From Methylorubrum populi (GTDB lineage Bacteria; Pseudomonadota; Alphaproteobacteria; Rhizobiales; Beijerinckiaceae): a DNA stretch of 64,000 nucleotides. Location of the stretch: positions 3,248,501 through 3,312,500 of the forward strand of contig NZ_AP014809.1 in NCBI RefSeq assembly GCF_002355515.1. The letters are read 5' to 3'. Under the pieces are notes generated by a model. It was not told where the DNA came from. It saw only the letters and a program-made list of their open reading frames with translations, and searched no databases. Positions 1 to 9,279 of the stretch are shown in pieces. Every line of letters starts with the position of its first letter. Within the stretch, counting starts at the first letter, position 1. Both the position numbers and the translations under genes were made by a program.

Positions 1-16
1 CTTGCTCATCGGCAAC

Positions 17-46
17 GCTTGGCGCGGGCTCCCCGCTTTGCCAAGC
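17..46. repeat. GC-rich hairpin downstream of the first leftward gene
   Basis: The arms GCTTGGC (17-23) and GCCAAGC (40-46) enclose a second stem, GCGGG (24-28) with CCCGC (32-36). A TTT bulge lies on one side. It follows the stop codon of the leftward gene that ends at 64. There is no U-run after it in the leftward direction, so it may be a processing or transcript-end structure rather than a classical terminator. Confidence 0.4.
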
Positions 47-63
47 CGGTATCGGCGCCGTGC

Positions 64-336
64 TTACGCGTCGTCCTCCGGCGCGAACACCTCGCCCTTC
101 TCGGCGAGCCGGACATTCGCCCGGTCGGCCGGCAGATCCCGCAGGTCGCGGTAGTCGCGGATCATGCGGTGCAGATCGGCCCGCGCCGGTTCGGACGGCT
201 CGGGCGCGCCGGGATCGAAGCCCTCCATGACCGTCTCAACCCGCTGGTCGATGACCGCACGGTTCCGCGGATCGAGCCCTTCGATCCGCGCGAGCAGGTC
301 GGCGATCGCCGCGCGCTTCGTCTCCAGTTCCGACAT
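64..336 (-). CDS. small hypothetical protein
   Basis: A 90-residue, charged, soluble protein beginning MSELETKR, with no signal peptide or membrane segment. It is rich in Glu, Asp and Arg, and the predicted helices are amphipathic. I chose the ATG at 336 because residues upstream of it are arginine-rich and look like non-coding frame. It stands divergent from the SplB-like gene that starts at 441. I do not recognise a family. Confidence 0.55.
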   Translation of the reverse strand: MSELETKRAAIADLLARIEGLDPRNRAVIDQRVETVMEGFDPGAPEPSEPARADLHRMIRDYRDLRDLPADRANVRLAEKGEVFAPEDDA

Positions 337-440
337 CGAACGCCCCGCAAAGGTTTCGCGCCGGGACAGCGCCCGAAGGCGCCCACGGTTCCGCAGGGCC
401 GCACCCCGGACCTTCAACGGGGCCGGAGGGTTGGTGCGGC

Positions 441-1553
441 ATGACCCATGTCCTGACTGAGGAAGCCGAGATCCGGCCGGCAGTGAAGCCCCGTTCCGCT
501 CGCCTCTGGCGCCCGCGCCGGGTTCTGGTGACGCCCGCCGCCCTCGAACACGCGCATGGCCGGGAGATCGTCGCGCGGGCCGAATGCCTCGGGCTCCCGG
601 TCGAGCGGCTGAAGAGCAACCGGCTCACCGGCCTGCGCGACGACAATCCGCGCCGCGCCTATGCGGAGGCCAAGGCGACGCTTGCCGTTGTCACGGCCCC
701 GCCGACGAAGCTGAAGCTGCAGCCGATCCCGCCGAGCGCCGACTGGCGCTTCGATCTCGCCGAGGGCTGCCCGGCCCATTGCCAGTACTGCTACCTCGCC
801 GGCTCGCTCTCGGGCCCGCCGGTTACCCGCGCCTACGCCAATCTCGACGCGATCCTCGGCAACCTCGGCGACTATCTCGGCCAGGGCGGCGTCACCAGCG
901 CCTCGGAGGCGCGGGCGGCGGAGGGCACCACCTTCGAGGCCTCCTGCTACACCGATCCGCTCGGAATCGAGCATCTCACCGGCTCGCTCTCGGCGGCGAT
1001 CCGCCATTTCGGCGCCTGGGATGCCTCAGTGCAACTGCGCTTCACCACGAAGTTCGCCGCGGTCGGACCGCTTCTCGACCTGCCGCATCGGGGCCGCACC
1101 CGCATTCGCTTCTCGGTCAACGCCGCTGCGGCGGCGCGTTACGAGGGCGGCACCGCCCCGCTGGCCGACCGGCTCGCCGCTATCGGTGCGGTCGCCCGCG
1201 CCGGCTATCCGGTCGGTCTCACCATCGCGCCGATCCTGCCGGTCGAGGGCTGGCCGGACGCCTACGACGCCCTCCTGCGCGATGCGGCCGAAGCTCCGGC
1301 CGAGGTGAGCGCGCCCGATTTGACGGTCGAACTCATCACCCACCGCTTCACGCCGGGTTCGAAGAGGGTGCTGGAGGGCTGGTATCCAGGCGCCGACCTG
1401 CCGATGCGCGAGGCCGAGCGGACCCGCAAGCTCACCAAGTTCGGCTCGGTGAAGTACGTGTTTCCCAGCGACCTGATGAAGGCGATGCGGGCACATCTGA
1501 CGGAGCGGATCGCGCTTCGCTTGCCGGCGGCGCGGATCCTCTACTGGACTTAA
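441..1553 (+). CDS. SplB-like radical SAM protein (spore photoproduct lyase family)
   Basis: A 370-residue protein with the radical SAM iron-sulphur motif C-x3-C-x2-C at Cys110, Cys114 and Cys117, preceded by a basic N-terminal region. The order of conserved blocks matches the spore photoproduct lyase family, which reverses a UV-induced thymine dimer in spore formers. Non-sporulating alphaproteobacteria carry homologues of unproven function, so DNA repair is an inference here. The ATG at 441 has GGAGG about 11 bases upstream. It converges on the endonuclease III gene with a 4-base overlap of the ends, so two candidate DNA-repair genes lie tail to tail. Confidence 0.8.
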   Translation: MTHVLTEEAEIRPAVKPRSARLWRPRRVLVTPAALEHAHGREIVARAECLGLPVERLKSNRLTGLRDDNPRRAYAEAKATLAVVTAPPTKLKLQPIPPSADWRFDLAEGCPAHCQYCYLAGSLSGPPVTRAYANLDAILGNLGDYLGQGGVTSASEARAAEGTTFEASCYTDPLGIEHLTGSLSAAIRHFGAWDASVQLRFTTKFAAVGPLLDLPHRGRTRIRFSVNAAAAARYEGGTAPLADRLAAIGAVARAGYPVGLTIAPILPVEGWPDAYDALLRDAAEAPAEVSAPDLTVELITHRFTPGSKRVLEGWYPGADLPMREAERTRKLTKFGSVKYVFPSDLMKAMRAHLTERIALRLPAARILYWT

Positions 1554-2326
1554 ATCCGGTCGGAGGCGGTCGCCCCGCGCGCCTGTCCCGTCGGGCAGAT
1601 GTCGAGCAGGACGCAGCGCGCGCAGGCCGGGGAGCGGTGGAAGCATACCTGCTGCCCGTGCAGCATCAGCACCTCGTGGTTGTCGTAGAGCTTCTGAGCC
1701 GACCAGTCGTCGGGCAATTGCGCCCGCAGCACCGCGTGGCTCGGCCCGACATCGACCCTCGGGCTGATCAGCCCCGTGCGCTGGGCGACGCGGTGATGGT
1801 GGCTGTCCACCGGCAGGGCCGGCATCCGCAGCGTCGAGAAGGACAGGACCGCAGCACTCGTCTTCGGCCCGATGCCGAGAATGGCTTCGAGCCAGCCCCG
1901 CGCCTCATCGACGCTCATGCCTTCGAGGACATCGAGGCTGAGCCCTCCCACCCGCTCGCGCACGGCGGCGAGCACCGCCTTGATGCGCGGCGCCTTCAGC
2001 TCCGGCCACGTCACCCCGCGGATCGTCTCTTCGATCTCGGCGACGGAGGCTGCCTCGACCGCCGCCCAGTCGGGCCAGCGCGCCCGCAGCGCCTTGAAGG
2101 CGCGGCCGGAATCTGCGTTGCGAGTCCGGTGCGAGAGCAGCGAGGAGATCAGTTCCGAGAGCGGGTCGAGGCTGTGGAAGTAGGGGATCGGGCACCCGTA
2201 GACCCCGCAGAGCCGGCGATGGATCTCCAGCGCCTTGTCCTTGAGGGTCTCGGAGGCCGTCGTCGGCGTCTCGCGGCGGCGTTGGCGGGGAGCAACGGGG
2301 AGGGCGGGGTCGGGGAAAAGCGGCAT
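1550..2326 (-). CDS. endonuclease III-like DNA glycosylase (HhH-GPD)
   Basis: A 258-residue base-excision repair enzyme homologue. It has the helix-hairpin-helix segment LGIGPKTSAAVL with the lysine expected to form the Schiff base. This is followed by VDSHHHRVAQR with the catalytic aspartate, and a C-terminal iron-sulphur loop C-x6-C-x2-C-x5-C. The segment LLSHRTRN stands where classical endonuclease III has LLSAQATD, so this belongs to a divergent clade and substrate range could differ. The ATG at 2326 begins a proline- and arginine-rich leader. The gene converges on the SplB-like gene. Confidence 0.85.
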   Translation of the reverse strand: MPLFPDPALPVAPRQRRRETPTTASETLKDKALEIHRRLCGVYGCPIPYFHSLDPLSELISSLLSHRTRNADSGRAFKALRARWPDWAAVEAASVAEIEETIRGVTWPELKAPRIKAVLAAVRERVGGLSLDVLEGMSVDEARGWLEAILGIGPKTSAAVLSFSTLRMPALPVDSHHHRVAQRTGLISPRVDVGPSHAVLRAQLPDDWSAQKLYDNHEVLMLHGQQVCFHRSPACARCVLLDICPTGQARGATASDRI

Positions 2327-2375
2327 GGGAGCCGAATCCGCGAAGGGATTCGGCGGTTCCCGGCCTGCGACACCC

Positions 2376-3125
2376 CTACTTTGCGAGCGCGTAGATGTTG
2401 ATGTCGAGCTTGTCGTCGGCGCCCTCGCCGAGATCCGTGACGTATTCTTCGAGAAAACGGTCCTGGACCGCGATCTCCTTCGCGTCGAGATAGGCGATCA
2501 GCGTCTCGTAGGTGCCGTCGATCTCCTCGTAGGTGCCGCTGTGCTTGAACCGCAGCGCCTTGCCGCTCGGGCTCGATCCGAACTTCACGCCGTCGCTCTC
2601 CGTGCCCGATGCGGGAGCGGCTTCGATCGGGATCATCGCCTCGTACTGGAAGCCGTCATCCTCCGTCTTGGTGAAGAGCGCGATCGGCCGGCCCGCCGGC
2701 TTGAGGTTCTGCTTCGCCAGCGCGTCGCCGATGGTCTTGAACGCCTTCCGCAGGTTCGCCCGCGCCTCGTCCCACTTGGTCTCGCCCGAGAGGATCGCCA
2801 CGGGCTTGGCCGGCAGCGTCACCTCGTCGACGTCGTTGGGCTCACCCGGCGCCGGCACCAGGGTCGGCAGAGTCGAGGGCGGGGGCGTGACCGATCGCGC
2901 CGCGCCGGACTGCGCCGGGCGCGGGATCGGCACCTGCTGCGGCGCGGGTGACGCCGGGTCGGGACCGGATTTCGACGTGTCCGGCACGGTCGTCGTCGGC
3001 AGCGGATTCGACTCGGCGGGGGAGGGGGCGTTGGTGGGCGGCGGCGCGCCCTGGGCGACGGCCGCGTTCGAGAGGAGCGGGGCGAGAGCGAACAGGCCCG
3101 CGGCGAGGGAGGCGAGACGGGTCAA
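2376..3125 (-). CDS. exported protein with GyrI-like effector-binding domain
   Basis: With the TTG start at 3125 the product has 249 residues. GGAG lies about 10 bases upstream of the start. It opens with a signal peptide ending near SNAAVAQG, followed by a proline- and serine-rich linker of about 90 residues. The C-terminal half (KPVAILSGETKWDE to the end) resembles the GyrI-like/SOUL-type small-molecule-binding domain also found in AraC-type regulators. Here it is predicted to be periplasmic and without a DNA-binding domain. The frame stays open upstream to 3500, but that stretch overlaps dapF and lacks coding character. Function unknown. Confidence 0.6.
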   Translation of the reverse strand: MTRLASLAAGLFALAPLLSNAAVAQGAPPPTNAPSPAESNPLPTTTVPDTSKSGPDPASPAPQQVPIPRPAQSGAARSVTPPPSTLPTLVPAPGEPNDVDEVTLPAKPVAILSGETKWDEARANLRKAFKTIGDALAKQNLKPAGRPIALFTKTEDDGFQYEAMIPIEAAPASGTESDGVKFGSSPSGKALRFKHSGTYEEIDGTYETLIAYLDAKEIAVQDRFLEEYVTDLGEGADDKLDINIYALAK

Positions 3126-3300
3126 GGTGGTGGGGCTCCGATTGGCCGATGCGGACAGGGTAGGGCCGAATTGCGCCCCGGGCGAGACCGTCGCGGCGCG
3201 ACGTTGAGGTCTCGGGCTGCCGACTCGCGGCCGGTCGGCTTTTGCCATATACGCCGCGCCAAACCCCCACATCCTCGCTGACAAGGTCGTCAGAGGTCCG

Positions 3301-4191
3301 ATGAGCCCTCTCGCCAATCGCCGCTTCCTGAAGATGCACGGTGCCGGCAACGCCATCGTCGTGCTCGACCTGCGCGGCACCTCGATCCGCGTCGCCCCGG
3401 CAGAGGCCCGCGCCATCGCCGCCGACGCGCATTCGCGCTTCGACCAGCTCATGGTGGTGCACGACCCCGTCACGCCCGGCACCGATGCCTTCATGCGCAT
3501 CTACAACACCGACGGGTCGGAATCCGGCGCCTGCGGCAACGGCACCCGCTGCGTCGGCTACGCCCTGCTCGACGACCCGGCCATGGCGCGGCCGGCCGAG
3601 AACGGCTGCCTGACCCTTGAAACCAAGGCCGGGCTGGTCGCGGTCAAGCGCGTCACCGACCGCTCCTTCACCGTGGACATGGGCCAGCCGCGCCTGCGCT
3701 GGGACGAGATCCCGCTGGCCGAGCCGTTTCCTGATACCCGCCGCATCGAGCTGCAGGTCGGGCCGATCGACGATCCGATCCTGCACTCGCCGGCCGCCGT
3801 GAGCATGGGCAACCCGCACGCGATCTTCTTCGTCGAGCGCGATCCCGACACATTCGATCTCGGCCGGATCGGGCCGCTGCTCGAAGCGCATCCGATCTTC
3901 CCCGAGCGGGCCAACATCTCCGTCGCCCAGGTGACCGGCCGCGACACGATCAAGCTGCGCGTCTGGGAGCGCGGCGCCGGACTGACGCTCGCCTGCGGCA
4001 CCGCCGCCTGCGCCACGGTGGTGGCGGCCTCGCGCCTGCGCATGATCGGCCGGGCGGCCCGCGTTTCCCTGCCCGGCGGCGAACTCTCGATCGAGTGGCG
4101 CGCCGACGACCACGTGCTGATGACCGGCCCCGTCTTCCTCGAAGGCGAAGGCAGCTTCTCGCCCGACCTCTTCGCCGGGCTCGACGGGTGA
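3301..4191 (+). CDS. dapF: diaminopimelate epimerase
   Basis: Interconverts LL- and meso-diaminopimelate for lysine and peptidoglycan synthesis. At 296 residues it is slightly longer than the usual 270-280. Both catalytic cysteines are present: Cys78 in [10 protein letters not shown] and Cys232 in LACGTAAC. The N-terminal glycine motif reads [10 protein letters not shown], where most bacteria have HGxGNDF. It overlaps mtaB by four bases (GTGA), which suggests translational coupling. Confidence 0.95.
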   Translation: MSPLANRRFLKMHGAGNAIVVLDLRGTSIRVAPAEARAIAADAHSRFDQLMVVHDPVTPGTDAFMRIYNTDGSESGACGNGTRCVGYALLDDPAMARPAENGCLTLETKAGLVAVKRVTDRSFTVDMGQPRLRWDEIPLAEPFPDTRRIELQVGPIDDPILHSPAAVSMGNPHAIFFVERDPDTFDLGRIGPLLEAHPIFPERANISVAQVTGRDTIKLRVWERGAGLTLACGTAACATVVAASRLRMIGRAARVSLPGGELSIEWRADDHVLMTGPVFLEGEGSFSPDLFAGLDG

Positions 4192-5420
4192 GTGTCGAGA
4201 CGCTCACCTTCGGCTGCCGGCTCAACACCGTCGAGTCGGAGGTGGTGCGCGGCCACGCCGAGGCCGGCGTCGAGGGGCGCGATCTTGTCGTCGTCAACAC
4301 CTGCGCGGTGACGGCGGAGGCCGGGCGGCAGGCCCGCAAGGCGATCCGCCGGCTCGCCCGCGAGCGGCCGGGGGCCGAGATCGTCGTGACCGGTTGCGGC
4401 GCCGAAGTCGAGCGCGCGCAGTATGCCGACATGCCAGAGGTGGCCCGCCTCGTCGGCAACGCGGCAAAGCTCAGGCCCGAGAGCTGGCGCGACGGCACCA
4501 TGCCTCCGCCGGAGGACATCATGGCGGTGCGCCGGGCCGAGCCGACCCGCATCCTCGGCATGAACGGGCATACCCGCGCCTTCGTGCCGGTGCAGAACGG
4601 CTGTGACCACCGCTGCACCTTCTGCGTCATCCCGTTCGGCCGCGGCAATTCCCGCTCGGTGCCCGTCGCCGAGGCGGTGGCGCAGGTGCGCCGCATCGTC
4701 GAGCATGGCGGCCGCGAGGTGGTGCTCACGGGGGTCGATCTCACCGCCTATGGCCGCGACCTCGACGCGAGCCTGAGCCTCGGGCGCCTCGTGCGGACGA
4801 TCCTCGCCGAGGTGCCGGATCTCGCGCGGCTGCGCCTCTCCTCCATCGATTCGGTCGAGGCCGATCCGGAGTTGATCGCCGCCTTCGCCGAGGAGCCGCG
4901 GCTGATGCCGCATGTGCATCTCTCGCTGCAGGCGGGGGACGACCTGATCCTCAAGCGGATGAAGCGCCGCCATTCGCGCGCTGACGCGATCCGCCTCTGT
5001 CGGACCCTGCGCGATCTGCGCCCCGGCCTCGTCTTCGGCGCCGACCTGATCGCTGGCTTCCCCACCGAGACGGAGGCACAGTTCGCCCGCTCCCTCGACC
5101 TCGTCGAGGAGTGCGGACTGACGCATCTGCACGTCTTCCCCTTCTCGCCGCGCCCCGGCACGCCCGCCGCGCGGATGCCGGCGGTGCCCGGCGACGAGAT
5201 CCGCGCCCGCGCCGCAAGGCTGCGCACGGCCGGGGCGGCGGCGCTGGCCCGCCATCTCGACGGCGAGGTCGGAACCCGTCGGCGGGTGCTGACCGAGCGC
5301 GGCGATACGGGACGGACCGAGGCGTTCTCGCTGGTGCGGTTCGCAGCGCCCGTGGCCGCGGGGGAGATCCGCGACGTCACCGTCGCCGGGCATGACGGGC
5401 AGGCGCTGCTCGCGGCTTGA
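4188..5420 (+). CDS. mtaB: tRNA t6A37 methylthiotransferase (MtaB family)
   Basis: A 410-residue radical SAM methylthiotransferase that adds a methylthio group to t6A37 of tRNA. The N-terminal domain carries the three cysteines of the auxiliary cluster (Cys10, Cys39, Cys70). The radical SAM motif C-x3-C-x2-C is at Cys139, Cys143 and Cys146. The GTG at 4188 overlaps the dapF stop, and this start places Cys10 where the family has it. The open frame continues upstream inside dapF, but that part is shadow. Pairing of dapF with mtaB is common in alphaproteobacteria. Confidence 0.9.
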   Translation: MSVETLTFGCRLNTVESEVVRGHAEAGVEGRDLVVVNTCAVTAEAGRQARKAIRRLARERPGAEIVVTGCGAEVERAQYADMPEVARLVGNAAKLRPESWRDGTMPPPEDIMAVRRAEPTRILGMNGHTRAFVPVQNGCDHRCTFCVIPFGRGNSRSVPVAEAVAQVRRIVEHGGREVVLTGVDLTAYGRDLDASLSLGRLVRTILAEVPDLARLRLSSIDSVEADPELIAAFAEEPRLMPHVHLSLQAGDDLILKRMKRRHSRADAIRLCRTLRDLRPGLVFGADLIAGFPTETEAQFARSLDLVEECGLTHLHVFPFSPRPGTPAARMPAVPGDEIRARAARLRTAGAAALARHLDGEVGTRRRVLTERGDTGRTEAFSLVRFAAPVAAGEIRDVTVAGHDGQALLAA

Positions 5421-5439
5421 AGGAAAGCTCGCCGACTCC

Positions 5440-6204
5440 TCACTCGCCTGTTGTGCCGGCCTCCTCTCCCGCGGAGGGGAGAGAGCTCTCGGGGGCAAGC
5501 GACATGCCGCAAGCCTCCAGTCCCGCCCGCATATGCGAGGGGACGGGAGCCTCGACCAGGATCGCTTCCCGCTTCGGATAGAGCGGCAGGCTCAGGCCTC
5601 GCGCATGGAGTTGCAGGCCCGGCCCGTCCCGCCCGGCGCTGCCGTAGATCGCGTCGCCGCGGATCGGCCAGCCCATCGCCGCGCAGTGGACGCGGAGTTG
5701 GTGCGTCCGCCCCGTGACCGGCTTCAGTTCGAGCCAGGACAGGCCGTCGGCCCGTCCGAGCACCCGGTAGAGCGTGAGCGAAGGGGCGCCGGCCGGATCC
5801 GTCTTCATCCACCAGCTGCGCGGATCGTCCGAGCGCTTGGCCAGCGGCAGGTCGATGCGGCCCTCCATCGCCTCGGGGCCGCCCTCCACAAGGGCCCAGT
5901 AGGTCTTGTTCACCTTGCCGTCGGCGAACAGGCGGTTCAAACGCGTGAGCGCCTTGGCGTGGCGGCCGAGCACGAGGCAGCCCGAGGTGTCGCGGTCGAG
6001 CCGGTGCGCGGCCTCGGGCCGGCGCGGCAGGCCGAAGCGGAGGGCGTCGAGATGGTCGGTCAAGGTCGGCCCCCCCTTCGGGCCCGGATGCACCGGTAAA
6101 CCTGCCGGCTTGTCGATGACGAGCATCAGGGCATCGCGGTAGAGCAGGGAAAGACCTATCTCCGGTTCGTCGGTGCGATCCGGCACTGAAACACGTGCGT
6201 TCAT
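5440..6204 (-). CDS. RluA-family pseudouridine synthase
   Basis: Isomerises uridine to pseudouridine in RNA. The catalytic motif HRLDRDTSG is present, followed by the conserved GRTHQLRVH segment. There is no N-terminal S4 domain, as in short RluA-type enzymes. The ATG at 6204 gives 254 residues; a further in-frame ATG at 6240 would add twelve unconserved residues. Which rRNA or tRNA site it modifies cannot be told from sequence. It is divergent from ftsY. Confidence 0.88.
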   Translation of the reverse strand: MNARVSVPDRTDEPEIGLSLLYRDALMLVIDKPAGLPVHPGPKGGPTLTDHLDALRFGLPRRPEAAHRLDRDTSGCLVLGRHAKALTRLNRLFADGKVNKTYWALVEGGPEAMEGRIDLPLAKRSDDPRSWWMKTDPAGAPSLTLYRVLGRADGLSWLELKPVTGRTHQLRVHCAAMGWPIRGDAIYGSAGRDGPGLQLHARGLSLPLYPKREAILVEAPVPSHMRAGLEACGMSLAPESSLPSAGEEAGTTGE

Positions 6205-6260
6205 GCCCCACGGGCTAAAGCGCCGGATCGTCGCGGGCAAGGTTTGAGCAAGGGACTGGG

Positions 6261-7748
6261 ATGAGCGACGACGAGAAGCCCGGCTGGTTCGGACGGCTGT
6301 TCGGACGAAAGGGCACGCCCGAGGCCAAGCCCGCGGAAGCCAAGCCCGCGGAAGAGGTGCCGACGGACGAGATGCCCGCCGAACAGGCGTCGGTCACGGA
6401 TCATCCTGCGCCGGAGCCGGCCACGCCGGATCCGCTGTCGCCGGCCTCCGAATCCGAGGGCCAGCCGGATTTCACGACTGCGGCCGACGACGTGTCCCAC
6501 GTGCCGCCGCCGGCCAGCGAACCCGCGCCGGAGGATCCGGACAAGAACCAGATCCCCGATGAGGTGGAGGGCGCCGACCTCCAGCCTGAGCCGCAGCCCC
6601 CTTCGGGCGAGGCGCCGCAGCCGGATGAGGCGCCGCTCGAGAGCGAGACCCTGGCCGTCCCCGCCGAGCCGGCGGAGAAGCGGAACTGGTGGTCTCGCCT
6701 GACCGGCGAGGACGCCCCGCCCGCGACGGAAGCGCAACCGCCGGCCGAGGCCGACATCCAGCCCGTCGATTCAGCCGCCGCTCTCGCGAGCGACGCGATC
6801 TCCGGCTCCGTCGAAGGCATGGAGAAGCGGGGCTGGTGGTCGCGGCTCACGGCGGGCATGCGCCGCACCTCGTCCGCCCTGTCGGACCGGGTGACGGGCC
6901 TGTTCACCAAGCGCAAGCTCGACGCCACCACCCTCGAGGATCTGGAGGACGCGCTGATCCAGGCCGATTTCGGCGTGGAGACGGCGATGCGGATGTCGGA
7001 GGCGGTCGGCAAGGGCCGCTACGAGAAGGGCATCTCGCCCGACGAGGTGCGCGCCATCCTCGCGACCGAGATCGAGCGGGCGCTGGAGCCGGTGGCGCTG
7101 CCGATCGCGATTGATTCGGCCAAGAAGCCCTACGTCATCCTGACGGTCGGCGTGAACGGCGCCGGCAAGACGACGACGATCGGCAAGCTCTCGCTCAAGT
7201 TCAAGGCGGAAGGGCGCAGCGTCATGCTGGCGGCGGGCGATACCTTCCGCGCCGCGGCGATCGAGCAGCTGCGCGTCTGGGGCGAGCGCACCAACACCCC
7301 CGTCATCAGCCGCGAACAGGGCTCGGACGCGGCGGGACTCGCCTTCGACGCCTTCAAGGAGGCGCGGGAGAACGGCACCGACGTGCTTCTGATCGATACC
7401 GCCGGCCGCCTGCAGAACAAGGCCGGGCTGATGGCAGAGCTGGAAAAGATCGTCCGCGTCATCCGCAAGCTCGACCCGGAGGCACCCCACGCCACCCTTC
7501 TGGTGCTCGACGCCACCGTTGGGCAGAATGCATTGAGCCAGGTCGAGCTGTTCTCTCAGGCCGCACCCGTGTCGGGCCTCGTGATGACGAAGCTCGACGG
7601 AACCGCGCGGGGCGGTATTCTAGTGGCACTCGCCGCGAAGTTCGGCTTGCCCGTGCATTTCATCGGCGTCGGCGAGGGCGTGGAGGATCTGGAGCCGTTC
7701 GCCGCGCGGGATTTCGCCAGGGCGATCACCGGTCTTCCCAAGGAGTAA
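6261..7748 (+). CDS. ftsY: signal recognition particle receptor FtsY
   Basis: Docks ribosome-SRP complexes at the membrane for co-translational insertion. At 495 residues, about the first 200 are an acidic, proline-rich A domain, followed by the NG GTPase domain. The P-loop [10 protein letters not shown] lies near residue 297, DTAGR near 379, and [10 protein letters not shown] closes the GTPase core. The A domain holds three tryptophan/basic motifs (residues 6-14, 140-148, 189-198), the last of which corresponds to the membrane-binding helix before the N domain. Its last codons provide the ribosome-binding site of the next gene. Confidence 0.96.
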   Translation: MSDDEKPGWFGRLFGRKGTPEAKPAEAKPAEEVPTDEMPAEQASVTDHPAPEPATPDPLSPASESEGQPDFTTAADDVSHVPPPASEPAPEDPDKNQIPDEVEGADLQPEPQPPSGEAPQPDEAPLESETLAVPAEPAEKRNWWSRLTGEDAPPATEAQPPAEADIQPVDSAAALASDAISGSVEGMEKRGWWSRLTAGMRRTSSALSDRVTGLFTKRKLDATTLEDLEDALIQADFGVETAMRMSEAVGKGRYEKGISPDEVRAILATEIERALEPVALPIAIDSAKKPYVILTVGVNGAGKTTTIGKLSLKFKAEGRSVMLAAGDTFRAAAIEQLRVWGERTNTPVISREQGSDAAGLAFDAFKEARENGTDVLLIDTAGRLQNKAGLMAELEKIVRVIRKLDPEAPHATLLVLDATVGQNALSQVELFSQAAPVSGLVMTKLDGTARGGILVALAAKFGLPVHFIGVGEGVEDLEPFAARDFARAITGLPKE

Positions 7749-7752
7749 CCGA

Positions 7753-8412
7753 TTGCCCGCCGTTCCCTCGGAGTCTCGTGAGAACCTCAGCATGAAGGTC
7801 GAGAGCGTTCCGCCGCGCCGGCACTTGCCGCCGCTTCTCAAGCTGGCGCTGGAGGTGGGCCCGCTCGCGGTATTCTTCCTGAGCAACGCCTATGCCGAGC
7901 GCTTCGGCGTGACGGCGGAGAGCAAGCTGTTCGTGGCGACCGGCGTGTTCGTCGTCGCCACAATGATCGCGCTCGGCGTGCATTTCGCCCTGCTGCGGCG
8001 GCTGCCGATCATGCCGCTCGTCTCGGGCGTCGTGGTCCTCGTGTTCGGCGGCCTGACGCTGGCGCTTCAGGACAAGACCTTCATCATGATGAAGCCGACT
8101 ATCGTGAACACGCTGTTCGGCCTCGTCCTGCTCGGCGGCCTCGCCTTCAACAAGTCGCTGCTCTCGGTCGTGCTCGACAGCATGTTCGCGTTGACGGATG
8201 AGGGCTGGCGCAAGCTGACCTTCCGCTGGGGCCTGTTCTTCCTCGCACTCGCCGCCCTCAACGAGATCGTCTGGCGCACGCAGACCGAGGATTTCTGGGT
8301 GAGCTTCAAGGTGTTCGGCATCATGCCGCTCACCATCGCCTTCGCCCTGGCGCAGACGCCGCTGCTGCTGCGCCACGAGCGCAAGGACGAGGCCGACGCG
8401 AAGATCGGCTGA
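7753..8412 (+). CDS. yciB: inner-membrane septation protein A (YciB/IspZ family)
   Basis: A 219-residue integral membrane protein with about five to six hydrophobic segments and the family opening [16 protein letters not shown]. Members affect cell-envelope integrity and septation, but a precise biochemical role is not established. The TTG at 7753 is preceded by AAGGAG at 7739-7744, inside the end of ftsY, which supports this start over the ATG at 7792. It is probably co-transcribed with ftsY, as in many alphaproteobacteria. Confidence 0.85.
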   Translation: MPAVPSESRENLSMKVESVPPRRHLPPLLKLALEVGPLAVFFLSNAYAERFGVTAESKLFVATGVFVVATMIALGVHFALLRRLPIMPLVSGVVVLVFGGLTLALQDKTFIMMKPTIVNTLFGLVLLGGLAFNKSLLSVVLDSMFALTDEGWRKLTFRWGLFFLALAALNEIVWRTQTEDFWVSFKVFGIMPLTIAFALAQTPLLLRHERKDEADAKIG

Positions 8413-8418
8413 TCGGCC

Positions 8419-9279
8419 CTAGCCGATCCGCCGCGGCATCCGGAACGGCAGCATCAGGCGCACCAGCGGGTTACGAAAGCGCTTGAGCGACAGGCTCTCG
8501 TGGACCGGCCGGACCGCCTTTCCGTCCAGCGTCGAGGCAAGGAGCGAGCGGGCGTAGAACGGTGTATCCTCGAGGGTGCGGACGACCTGCGCCCGCGCAT
8601 CGTCGCTGCGGGTCGTGCGCGGCATGCGCCACAGCCCGGTCGGCGGCAGGCTCGCGGCGAGCGGCGGGCGCATCTCGCGCCGGGTGCCGTCAGCGTCGAA
8701 GCGCAGCGTCAGGTTCTGGCCGCTGCCGTCGGTGCGGCGCACGTCGTAGAGAATGGTCGAGCCGCGCTCGAGCGGCGCCCGGCACCATGTCCAGTCCGTG
8801 AAGGCATCCTCCAGGGCGCCGTCGCCGTCGTTGGTGTCGTGGTAGCCGCTGCCGCGCCACGCGATCGCGGGCGCCGTAAACTCGGCCTCGACGTCGCAAT
8901 CGGGCGCCATCGGCCACCAGCGGTGCAGGCCGTGCGCGTCGAGGGTGAAGGGCTGCGCCGTCAGCGCCTTCGGCCGCACCCGCACCGTCCCCCGCACCGC
9001 CTGCGGGATCGGCGCGCCCCGCTCGTCGAGGCGGATGGTGAGCACGCTGCCATCCCATTCGAGCGAGGACGGCCCCAGGCTGAAGCTCGTCGCCTCACGG
9101 GCGAGGGCGCGGGCGTTGCGCTCGGTCATGGCGAAGCGGTTGGCGCGCTCGCCGTACAGCACGACGTTGACGGCGCAGTGGGCGAACGGATCGCGCTTCG
9201 CGTCCCAGGCGTAGTAGGGCGAGAACACGCTGCCGATGAAGGCGATGATCGTCAGCCCCTGGCGCCCGTCCGCGCTCAC
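8419..9279 (-). CDS. crtC: carotenoid 1,2-hydratase (hydroxyneurosporene synthase)
   Basis: Adds water to the 1,2 double bond of acyclic carotenoids in the spirilloxanthin/spheroidene-type pathway. Conserved blocks include LTIIAFIGSVFSPYYAW and RFDADG. I give the GTG at 9279, which overlaps the crtD stop as GTGA, as the only canonical nearby start. However, the family's conserved N-terminal block (GGYVWWYVDA) is encoded in frame just upstream, inside the end of crtD. No ATG, GTG or TTG in this frame precedes it until 9621. The true N-terminus is therefore unresolved, and the mature coding region probably reaches about 9336. Confidence 0.85.
   Translation of the reverse strand: MSADGRQGLTIIAFIGSVFSPYYAWDAKRDPFAHCAVNVVLYGERANRFAMTERNARALAREATSFSLGPSSLEWDGSVLTIRLDERGAPIPQAVRGTVRVRPKALTAQPFTLDAHGLHRWWPMAPDCDVEAEFTAPAIAWRGSGYHDTNDGDGALEDAFTDWTWCRAPLERGSTILYDVRRTDGSGQNLTLRFDADGTRREMRPPLAASLPPTGLWRMPRTTRSDDARAQVVRTLEDTPFYARSLLASTLDGKAVRPVHESLSLKRFRNPLVRLMLPFRMPRRIG

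Noticed and set aside
3558..5498. A minus-strand open frame opposite dapF and mtaB.
   Set aside because: No recognisable motif and opposite two conserved enzymes with intact catalytic residues.
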